Source: Desulfobacterales bacterium
GTDB taxonomy: Bacteria; Desulfobacterota; Desulfobacteria; Desulfobacterales; JALSRD01
Length of the DNA: 64,000 nucleotides
Reading direction: 5' to 3'
Assembly: GCA_026984935.1 (NCBI GenBank)
Contig: JALSRD010000078.1
Coordinates: 1-64,000, forward strand
Part shown: in pieces, positions 57,262 to 64,000 of the stretch
How positions within the stretch are numbered: the stretch's first letter is position 1
Layout: every line of letters starts with the position of its first letter
Translations under genes and position numbers: made by a program
The notes under the pieces: model-generated
Told to the model about the DNA's origin: nothing
Database searches by the model: none
The model's input: only the letters and a program-made list of their open reading frames with translations

Positions 57262-57995
57262 AACGGGTTTTCGGCGTGCTGTATTTGACGTTTGATTTTT
57301 GCCATCATACCTTGGTCGGCAAAGCTGAAATAGGCGTTGTGGCCGATGATGATGTGCTCGTGGACCGCGATGTCCAGCAGATTCAAAGCCTGCACCAGAC
57401 GTCGGGTCAGCGCCATATCCTCAGGCGACGGCTGACAATCCCCCGAAGGATGGTTGTGGGCGAAAATAACCGCCGCTGCGTGGTGGCGCAAAGCGGCGGC
57501 GGCCACCTCGCGGGGATAGACGGCGCTGGCGGTCAGCGTGCCGGTAAACAGTGTTTCGGCGGCAATGGGCCGGTTTTTGGCGTCCAGGAAGATGACGCGG
57601 AATTCCTCCTGGGACTTGTTGCCCATGGCGTGGCACAGAAAAGCAAAAAGATCGCCGGAGTTGTTCAGGGGATCTCCGGCCATCAGGCGCTTTTCCAGGT
57701 AGCGGTCGGCCACCGCTTTGATCAGTTTGAGCCCGAAGACGTTTTTGGGCCCGATGCCGTCCACCAGGCACAGCTCTTCCATGGGCGCCTCCATCACGGC
57801 CGGCAGGCTTTTGAACTTCTGCAAGGCCGCCTTGGCGGCCGCCTTGCAGTCCCTGCGGGGAGTCGCCAGCGTCAGCAGCAGCTCGATGACCTCGTAATCG
57901 TGAAATCCCGCCAGGCCGGCTGCCAGGAATTTTTCGCGCAGGCGCCGCCGGTGTCCCTGCCGGTCGTCGTTTCCGGCTCGATCGTTGGCGGTCAC
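57258..57995 (-). CDS. radC: RadC-family JAMM protein
   Basis: 245 residues from a GTG at 57995 overlapping the gpsA stop. N-terminal helix-hairpin-helix region (LCLVDGIGPKNVFGLKLIKAV), then the JAMM metalloprotease-like domain with HNHPSGDCQPSPED (H-x-H-x10-D) and the upstream Glu in FRVIFLDAKNRPI-ETLFTGTL. Despite the name, a DNA repair role is not established. Confidence 0.96.
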   Translation of the reverse strand: MTANDRAGNDDRQGHRRRLREKFLAAGLAGFHDYEVIELLLTLATPRRDCKAAAKAALQKFKSLPAVMEAPMEELCLVDGIGPKNVFGLKLIKAVADRYLEKRLMAGDPLNNSGDLFAFLCHAMGNKSQEEFRVIFLDAKNRPIAAETLFTGTLTASAVYPREVAAAALRHHAAAVIFAHNHPSGDCQPSPEDMALTRRLVQALNLLDIAVHEHIIIGHNAYFSFADQGMMAKIKRQIQHAENPL

Positions 57996-59026
57996 AGTTC
58001 ATCCAGTTCGGGCTTGAGTTCGCGATTCAGGAGGCGCTTGAGCGCTGCGGCCGGCGAATGGCCCTCGTAGAGCACGCCATAGACTCCCCGGCAGATGGGC
58101 ATGTCCACGCCCAGGCGCCGTGAAAGGTTGTAGATCGATTTGGCGGTCTTGATGCCCTCGGCCACCATCTGCATGCCGGAGGTAATTTCCCCGATGGACC
58201 GCCCCTGTCCGATCTTTTCACCTACCGTGTGGTTGCGGCTCTGTTTGCCGGTGCAGGTCAGCACCAGGTCGCCCATGCCCGCCAGACCTGTGAAAGTGCG
58301 GGGGTTGGCGCCCATCTTCAGGCCCAGACGGCGGATTTCGGTCAGCCCGCGGGTGATCAGGGCGGCCTGTGAATTGTGTCCCAGGCCCAGGCCGTCGGCG
58401 ATGCCGGCGGCGATGGCGATGACGTTTTTGACCGCCCCGCCCAGTTCCGTGCCGATGACGTCGTTGTTGGTGTACACCCGGAAAAAAGGCGTGGCAAAGA
58501 CCTGCTGCACGCATGCGGCCACCGCATCGTCGGGACAGGCCACGGTGACGGCGGTGGGAACCCGTCGGGCCACTTCGCGCGCGAAGCTGGGGCCCGACAG
58601 GACGGCCAGATGTTCTGTTGGCACGTGCGGCAGCACGTCGCGCAGCACGCCGGTGACGGGCAGCAGGGTGCCGTTTTCGATGCCCTTGGAGGCGGTGACG
58701 ATAACCGCATCGTCGGCCAAGTGGGCTGCAAAGGCACGGGCCGTCCGGCGGACGGTATGCGAGGGCACCACTACCACGACCAGCTGTTTGCCTCCAATCG
58801 CTGCGGCCAGGTCATTGGAGGGCCGGATGTTGGCGGACAGCCGGATGCCGGGCAGGTAGGTTTCGTTTTCATGTCGGGTTGCGATCTGCTCTTTTACCTG
58901 CTCTTCGTAGACCCACAGGTCCACGCGATACCCCTTTTGCGCCAGCAGGTCCGCCAGCGTGGTGCCCCAGCTGCCGGCACCGATGACGCCGACCGTCAAG
59001 TCTGCCGGATTGGTGTTCAGCTGCAT
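57992..59026 (-). CDS. gpsA: Glycerol-3-phosphate dehydrogenase (NAD(P)+)
   Basis: 344 residues. Rossmann start VGVIGAGSWGTTLA, VVVVPSHTVR, the catalytic Lys in ELGGAVKNVIAIAAGIADGLGLG, and GMGDLVLTCTGKQSRNHTVG. Makes glycerol 3-phosphate for phospholipid synthesis. 15 bases after gyrA on the same strand. Confidence 0.98.
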   Translation of the reverse strand: MQLNTNPADLTVGVIGAGSWGTTLADLLAQKGYRVDLWVYEEQVKEQIATRHENETYLPGIRLSANIRPSNDLAAAIGGKQLVVVVVPSHTVRRTARAFAAHLADDAVIVTASKGIENGTLLPVTGVLRDVLPHVPTEHLAVLSGPSFAREVARRVPTAVTVACPDDAVAACVQQVFATPFFRVYTNNDVIGTELGGAVKNVIAIAAGIADGLGLGHNSQAALITRGLTEIRRLGLKMGANPRTFTGLAGMGDLVLTCTGKQSRNHTVGEKIGQGRSIGEITSGMQMVAEGIKTAKSIYNLSRRLGVDMPICRGVYGVLYEGHSPAAALKRLLNRELKPELDEL

Positions 59027-59041
59027 GTCGGAATATTCTCC

Positions 59042-61468
59042 TTACTCCTTTTCGGCCAGGCGCGCGGCGCCGACGATGCGCTCTCCGGGGTCGAGGTCCA
59101 TCAGCTTGACGCCCTGGGTGTTGCGGCTGATCACCGAAACCCCCTTGACCGGTATGCGGATGATTTTGCCGCCGTCGGTAATCAGCATCAGGTCGTCTTC
59201 TTCTTCCACCAGCAAAATGGCCATCACATGTCCGTTGCGCCGGCTGGTCTTGATGGTGATAACGCCCTTGCCGCCGCGTTTCTGGACCGGGTATTCGTCA
59301 ATCGAGGTGCGCTTGCCATACCCGTTTTCGGTGACGGTGAACAGCATCTGCCCGTGGCTGAGCACCTGCATGCCGACGATGGTGTCGCCGGGTTCCAGCC
59401 GCATGCCGCGCACGCCACGGGCCACGCGGCCGGTGGGCCGGATGTCCGATTCGTGGAAACGGATCGATTTGCCGAAAGTGGAACCCAGAAAAACGTTCAT
59501 CGTGCCGTCGGTGATCCGTGCCATGATCAATTCGTCGCCCGGCATCAGGTCCAGGGCGATGATGCCTCCGGTGCGTGGGCGGCTGTAGGCCATCAGGTCG
59601 GTCTTCTTGACCAGGCCCATCTTGGTGGCCATGAGGATGTGATATCCCGGCTCGAAGGCCGGCACCGCCAGCACCGTCGTCAGCTTCTCCTCTTTTTCCA
59701 GGTTCAGCAGGTTGACGATGGCCTTGCCGCGGCTGGTGCGGCCGGCCTGCGGAATCTGGTAGACCTTGCACCAGTAGACCCGGCCCCGGTTGGTGAAGAA
59801 AAGGAAGGTGTGGTGCGTGGAGGCCACGAACAGGTGCTCGACAAAATCGTCATCCTTGGTGCGCATCCCGGTTTTGCCTTTTCCACCGCGGCGCTGGCTG
59901 TTGTAAATGGTGATGGGGCTGCGCTTGATGTAGCCGCTCTTGGAAAGGGTTACCACCATGTCTTCTTCGACGATCATGTCCTCGATGGTGATTTCGCGGG
60001 TTTCGGTGACGATTTCGGTGCGGCGTTCGTCGCCGAACTGATCCTGCATCGCCGTCAGCTCGTCCTTGACGATCTGCAGCACCAGGCGCGGATTGGCCAG
60101 GATCTCCTTGTAGCGGGCGATATCCTTGATGATGTTGCGGTATTCCTCCAGAATTTTTTCGCGCTCCAGCCCCGTTAGGCGCTGCAGGCGCATATCGAGA
60201 ATCGCCTGGGCCTGAATGGGCGTCAGATCGAACTTGGCGACCAAGCCGGTCTTGGCTTCGGCCGGCGACGCCGACTTGCGAATCAGCGCGACCACGGCGT
60301 CGAGATGGTCCAGGGCGGTCTTGAGGCCCTCCAGGATATGGGCGCGGGCTTCGGCTTTTTTCAGTTTGTAGCGCGTCCGGCGGGTGATGATCTCTTTGCG
60401 GTGCAGGATGAAATGCTGCAGGATTTCCCTCAGCGAGAGCAGCATCGGCCGGTTGTGCACGACGGCCAGCAGGATGACGCCGAAACTGGTCTCCATCTGG
60501 GTGTGCTTGTAAAGCTGGTTGATGATGACGCCGGCCATCTGGTCTTTTTTGACGGCCACGGCGATGCGCAGTCCTTCGCGGTCGGATTCGTCCCGGACGA
60601 AACGGACGCCCTCGATGACTTTGTTGCGCACCAGTTCGGCGATTTTCTCGATCAGCCGGGCCTTGTTGACCTGGTAGGGCAGTTCGGTGACGACCACGGT
60701 TTCACGCCCTGTGCGGCGGTCTTTTTCCACCATCACGCGGGCGCGCAGGCGAATGATGCCGCGTCCGGTCCGGTAGGCGTCCCGGATCCCCTGATCTCCG
60801 TATACGATGGCGGCCGTCGGAAAGTCGGGCCCGGGCAGGATCTCCATAAGCGCCGGCAGCGAAATCTGCGGATCGTCGATCAGGGCCTTGACGGCTTCGG
60901 CGGTTTCGTACAGGTTGTGGGGCGGGATGTTGGTGGCCATGCCCACGGCAATGCCCGAAGATCCGTTGATCAGAAGAGCCGGGATCTTGGCCGGCAGCAG
61001 TGCCGGTTCGCGCAAAGATTCGTCATAGTTGGGGACGAAATCAACGGTTTCCTGGTCGATGTCCTCCAGCATTTCGTGAGCCATGCGCGTCATGCGGATT
61101 TCGGTGTAGCGCATGGCGGCCGGCGGATCGCCGTCCACGGAGCCGAAATTCCCCTGGCCGTCGATCAGCGGGTAGCGCAGTGAAAAATCCTGGGCCATGC
61201 GCACGATGGTGTCATAAACCGCGCTGTCACCGTGGGGGTGGTATTTACCGATGACATCACCGACGATGCGGGCCGATTTCTTGTAGGGCTTGTTCCAGTC
61301 GTTCTTCAGCTCGGACATGGCAAAGAGCACCCGGCGGTGGACCGGTTTCAAGCCATCGCGGACGTCCGGCAGGGCACGGCCGATGATGACGCTCATGGCA
61401 TAGTCCAGGTAGGAGCGTTTCATCTCCTTTTCGATGCTGACTTGGGGAGGCTGTTCTTTGACAATCAT
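59042..61468 (-). CDS. gyrA: DNA gyrase subunit A
   Basis: 808 residues, shorter than E. coli GyrA (875) because it lacks the acidic C-terminal tail. Active-site Tyr in [10 protein letters not shown], the quinolone-pocket segment [11 protein letters not shown] with Ser and Asp at the positions equivalent to 83 and 87 (sensitive-type), and the GyrA box QRRGGKG in the C-terminal beta-pinwheel, with a second QKRGGKG later. ATP-dependent negative supercoiling with GyrB, which is not in the window. Confidence 0.98.
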   Translation of the reverse strand: MIVKEQPPQVSIEKEMKRSYLDYAMSVIIGRALPDVRDGLKPVHRRVLFAMSELKNDWNKPYKKSARIVGDVIGKYHPHGDSAVYDTIVRMAQDFSLRYPLIDGQGNFGSVDGDPPAAMRYTEIRMTRMAHEMLEDIDQETVDFVPNYDESLREPALLPAKIPALLINGSSGIAVGMATNIPPHNLYETAEAVKALIDDPQISLPALMEILPGPDFPTAAIVYGDQGIRDAYRTGRGIIRLRARVMVEKDRRTGRETVVVTELPYQVNKARLIEKIAELVRNKVIEGVRFVRDESDREGLRIAVAVKKDQMAGVIINQLYKHTQMETSFGVILLAVVHNRPMLLSLREILQHFILHRKEIITRRTRYKLKKAEARAHILEGLKTALDHLDAVVALIRKSASPAEAKTGLVAKFDLTPIQAQAILDMRLQRLTGLEREKILEEYRNIIKDIARYKEILANPRLVLQIVKDELTAMQDQFGDERRTEIVTETREITIEDMIVEEDMVVTLSKSGYIKRSPITIYNSQRRGGKGKTGMRTKDDDFVEHLFVASTHHTFLFFTNRGRVYWCKVYQIPQAGRTSRGKAIVNLLNLEKEEKLTTVLAVPAFEPGYHILMATKMGLVKKTDLMAYSRPRTGGIIALDLMPGDELIMARITDGTMNVFLGSTFGKSIRFHESDIRPTGRVARGVRGMRLEPGDTIVGMQVLSHGQMLFTVTENGYGKRTSIDEYPVQKRGGKGVITIKTSRRNGHVMAILLVEEEDDLMLITDGGKIIRIPVKGVSVISRNTQGVKLMDLDPGERIVGAARLAEKE

Positions 61469-61518
61469 GCGTTACATCCAGTCTGCCTTGATATGCTGCT
61501 TTGCAGCAGAAGTTAATG

Positions 61519-62604
61519 TCAGGTGCGGTTGCCGCTGTCCGGTTCGACCAGCTTCTGGTAGTTGGCATGGTAAATGTCGGTCAACGTCAGAAAAGCCGTT
61601 ACGATCAGGGGGCCGTATATAATTCCCAGAATGCCGAAGACCTTGAGCCCGCCCACGATGGAGAGGAATACCAGCAGGGTGGGCAGCTGCAGGCGGTGCC
61701 CCACCAGGCGGGGTTTGAAGAGGTATTCCACGCCGCCGGAGAGCAGAATGTAAAAGACGATGAAAAAAATGCCGGCGGCAATGCGTGCGTTGAAAAAGAG
61801 ATACAAGGCGGCCGGGATAAAAACCAGCCCGATGCCGAGAATGGGCAGAAAAGCCAGCAGGGCCATGATGACACCCCAGAGGAAAGGGGAATTGATGCCG
61901 AAAAAGTAGAAAACAAATCCGCCCAGGGTTCCCTGGATCAGGCCGCCCAGCCCGTTTCCGATCAGGATGGCACCGGCGATATCCTTGAATTTTGAGATCA
62001 GTTTTTTATCCTGGTCCTCAGGCAGCGGCGAGAGATTGACCACGAAAGAAATCAGTCTGGCACCGTCCATAAGCAGGTAGTACGAAATCAGCAGCATGAA
62101 AAAGAAATACACGATGAAATTCAATACATTGGACGCAATGGCGCTGGCCTGTTGGTAGAGGAACAGGCCCACCACTTTGCCGAGGTCCGAGATGGCCCGG
62201 TTCAGGTCCTGGCCGGTCAGTTTGAAATTGACATTGGCCAGCAGGGCATTGAGGCGGTCCAGCAGGCGGCTGTGCTCGAAAAAGTGCCTGATCTGGTCGC
62301 TGAGCACGGCATTTTTGCCCATCAGATAGAGGCCGTAGGCCTCTTTGGAGAGGATCCCCACGAAGAGCACGATGGGGATGAAGAGCACCAGGAAGATGAC
62401 CAGGCAGGTCAACAGCGAAGCCGGCGATGCGCCGATGCGGGTATTCAGGCGCCTGTACAGGGGTGTGAATATCCCCGTGACCACTGCCGCCAGAAACAGG
62501 GTTGAGACAAAAGGCCACAGCAACCATCCCAGCAGCAGTGCGGACAGCACGAAGAGCAACAGGAAGAACCACAGCATCATGTATGGCGAAGGGTGTTCAT
62601 GCAT
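61519..62604 (-). CDS. AI-2E family transporter (PerM-like)
   Basis: 361 residues from the ATG at 62604 (weak ribosome binding site; the frame begins 11 codons earlier). Eight-helix PerM/AI-2E layout: LLLGWLLWPFVSTLFLAAVV, the long soluble insertion after helix 3, GNGLGGLIQGTLGGFVFYFFGI, and VEYLFKPRLVGHRLQLPTLLVFLSIVGGLKVFGILGIIYGPLI. Family members export quorum signals or act in Na+/H+ exchange; the substrate is unknown. Confidence 0.9.
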   Translation of the reverse strand: MHEHPSPYMMLWFFLLLFVLSALLLGWLLWPFVSTLFLAAVVTGIFTPLYRRLNTRIGASPASLLTCLVIFLVLFIPIVLFVGILSKEAYGLYLMGKNAVLSDQIRHFFEHSRLLDRLNALLANVNFKLTGQDLNRAISDLGKVVGLFLYQQASAIASNVLNFIVYFFFMLLISYYLLMDGARLISFVVNLSPLPEDQDKKLISKFKDIAGAILIGNGLGGLIQGTLGGFVFYFFGINSPFLWGVIMALLAFLPILGIGLVFIPAALYLFFNARIAAGIFFIVFYILLSGGVEYLFKPRLVGHRLQLPTLLVFLSIVGGLKVFGILGIIYGPLIVTAFLTLTDIYHANYQKLVEPDSGNRT

Positions 62605-62781
62605 TGAAATTGCCAAAGCCTTCGGTTGTCGCCGCAAAAGTCAACGGCCCCCGCACGTGCAGACCGCCCGCACGGAAGTTGCGTACGGCCGGCACGGATA
62701 CGTCCGGGGTTGCCGTCGGCCGTTCGGGGCAGACGCCCGGCAGAAGCGGATTTGGAATGTAAGGCGCACTTTCCGGGGCGT

Positions 62782-62937
62782 TTATTTGCTGACCAGCCCG
62801 CCGGCGATCAGCAGTAAGATGACTTCCCAGATCATGACCGGTACCATGCCGCCGAACAGCGCGTAAGTGATACCGCCGCCAACGATCACCGGTACGCCGA
62901 AAACAATCAGAATGCCGAGCTTTCTGCTGGTGTCCAT
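62782..62937 (-). CDS. 51-residue two-helix membrane protein
   Basis: ATG at 62937 follows AGGGG at nine bases. Two hydrophobic segments: LGILIVFGVPVIVGGGITYALFG and VPVMIWEVILLLIAGGLV, joined by a Gly-rich turn. No cysteine and few charges (DTSRK at the start, SK at the end). Too small for family recognition; a small inner-membrane protein is inferred. Placed between the thiolase and the AI-2E transporter on the same strand. Confidence 0.65.
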   Translation of the reverse strand: MDTSRKLGILIVFGVPVIVGGGITYALFGGMVPVMIWEVILLLIAGGLVSK

Positions 62938-63122
62938 ATGAAGCATCCCCTGTTTTTTTGATCATTCATGAAATGTTGTAATTGGAAATTGGAAATTGAA
63001 GCACCGAAACGGCCATCTGGTGTCCGATCGGCGCCCACGCAGGCATAACGTAATGCGTGCCCGGCCAAAAAGTCCTTTCTTCCCCTCCAGATTGCTACTT
63101 TCCAGTCTCAAGTTTGAGGCTG

Positions 63123-64000
63123 TCAGCGTTCGAGGATCATGGCCATGCCCATGCCGCCGCCGATGCACATGCTGATCATGCCGGTGCTGTATCCCTTGCG
63201 CACCATCTGCCCGACGCCGGTGACCACCTGGCGGGCACCGGTGCAGCCGATGGGATGCCCCAGGGAAATTCCGCTGCCCAGCTCGTTGGGTTTTTCCACG
63301 TCGATGCCCAGTTCGCGCATACAGCCGATGGCCTGGGCGGCGAAGGCCTCGTTGAGCTCGATCAAATCGAGATCGTCGATCGTCATGCCCGCGATCTGCA
63401 ACGCCTTGCGGATGGCCGGCACCGGGCCCAGGCCCATGTAGGCAGGATCGACGCCGCCGGCGGCAAAGGCGCGGATCCTGGCCAGCGGCTGCAGACCGAG
63501 GGTTGCGGCTTTGTCCGCGGTCATCAGCAGCACGCAGGCTGCGGCATCGTTGATCCCCGAGGCATTGCCGGCGGTGACGCTGCCGTCTTTCGCAAAAGCC
63601 GGCCGCAGTCTGGACAGTTTCTCCATGCTGGTGTCCATGGGCCGTTCATCGGTGTCGAAAACGACTTCGCCCTTGCGCGTCTTGATGGTCACCGGCACGA
63701 TTTCCTGGGCGAAAATGCCGTCGGCGATGGCCCGGCGGGCGCGCGTATGGCTCAAAAGCGAAAGTTCATCCTGCTCCCGGCGGCTGATATCGTACAGCGA
63801 AACGATATTTTCGGCGGTCAATCCCATGTGGTAGCCGTAGAAAATTTCGTACAGGCCGTCGTAGACCATGAGGTCGTGGATAGCGCCCACACCGGTCAGC
63901 TCCATGCGGTATCCCCAGCGGGCGTTGGGCAGGGCCATGGGCGCGCGGCTCATGTTTTCGTGCCCACCGGCCAGCACGATATCGGCCTGGCCGGTCATGA
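63123..64000 (-). CDS. Thiolase / acetyl-CoA acetyltransferase, C-terminal part
   Basis: The frame runs past base 64000, so the N-terminus with the acyl-accepting Cys is outside. Visible: AGGHENMSRAPMAL, the QDELSLLSH-RARRA region, DAAACVLLM, IELNEAFAAQA, the catalytic His in ISLGHPIGCTGARQV and the second Cys in MISMCIGGGMGMA. About 290 residues. Condenses or cleaves acyl-CoAs; direction unknown. The usual NxxGGAIALGHP reads NELGSGISLGHP, a variant of the loop before the catalytic His. Confidence 0.93.
   Translation of the reverse strand, partial: MTGQADIVLAGGHENMSRAPMALPNARWGYRMELTGVGAIHDLMVYDGLYEIFYGYHMGLTAENIVSLYDISRREQDELSLLSHTRARRAIADGIFAQEIVPVTIKTRKGEVVFDTDERPMDTSMEKLSRLRPAFAKDGSVTAGNASGINDAAACVLLMTADKAATLGLQPLARIRAFAAGGVDPAYMGLGPVPAIRKALQIAGMTIDDLDLIELNEAFAAQAIGCMRELGIDVEKPNELGSGISLGHPIGCTGARQVVTGVGQMVRKGYSTGMISMCIGGGMGMAMILER

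Noticed and set aside
58376-60178. 600-codon plus-strand open frame
   Set aside because: Antisense to gpsA and gyrA, no ribosome binding site, shadow composition.
63001-63122. Short direct repeat ATTGGAA near 62980 and palindrome TCAAGTTTGA near 63110
   Set aside because: Too short and too common to support an element.

Overview
The window is a GC-rich, densely coded stretch of bacterial chromosome. It has no mobile element, CRISPR array, rRNA or tRNA that I can see. The gene content points to a sulfate-reducer-like deltaproteobacterium (Desulfobacterota, probably Desulfobacterales): multi-PAS hybrid kinases, small Cys-rich proteins of the DUF6485 and DUF3135 type, an Aap-type amino-acid transporter, and a selenocysteine-containing thiol oxidoreductase. 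This placement is inference from family content; nothing in the window is a taxonomic marker that I could search.

Layout. 1-8568: a signalling island with a truncated histidine kinase, a REC-PAS-kinase, a REC-HDOD regulator and a REC plus degenerate HD-GYP regulator on the plus strand, then a large hybrid kinase on the minus strand. 8889-11144: tex. 11161-12942: an ArsA-like ATPase, a 98-residue partner and a small membrane protein. 13019-17580: CstA with a LytS-type kinase and a LytTR regulator, a layout like the BtsSR/BtsT pyruvate system. 18032-26125: single genes (CheY-like regulator, EamA transporter, Nudix hydrolase, a Cys-tailed peptide, an Mth938-like protein, DUF3135, a RarA-C-like protein) and a glycosyltransferase/MFS pair. 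26318-27912: cytX under a TPP riboswitch with a terminator platform.

28035-35596: a complete trpEG-X-DCFBA operon, where X is a secreted protein of unknown role. It has its own promoter, a 31-codon leader peptide with three consecutive Trp codons, and an intrinsic terminator, so classical translation-coupled attenuation is readable from the sequence. 35887-40013: a DUF4412-type secreted protein, a degenerate YchF paralogue, RidA, and pdxST for vitamin B6. 40014-41682: an ArsP-type permease behind a palindromic operator/promoter. 41981-47444: a lipoprotein, DUF6485, an AMP-nucleosidase-like enzyme, a polytopic membrane protein, a thioesterase, a methyltransferase, and a DsbA/FrnE-like protein whose first CxxC cysteine is encoded by an in-frame UGA (selenocysteine).

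47668-51965: aapJQMP general amino-acid ABC transporter with a terminator-like hairpin after the binding-protein gene. 52014-53867: der and an N-acetylglutamate-synthase-like acetyltransferase. 53848-61468, minus strand: gyrA-gpsA-radC-(Cys protein)-pgk-(TVP38 membrane protein) and an unknown protein with its own promoter. 61519-64000: an AI-2E family exporter, a 51-residue two-helix membrane protein and a thiolase cut by the window edge.

The strongest items for a second look are the selenoprotein at 46809-47444, the trp leader/attenuator at 35331-35596, the riboswitch-controlled cytX, the palindromic operators at 8625-8665 and 40353-40378, and the two signalling or GTPase proteins that keep their fold but lack catalytic residues (4400-5545 and 36674-37708).
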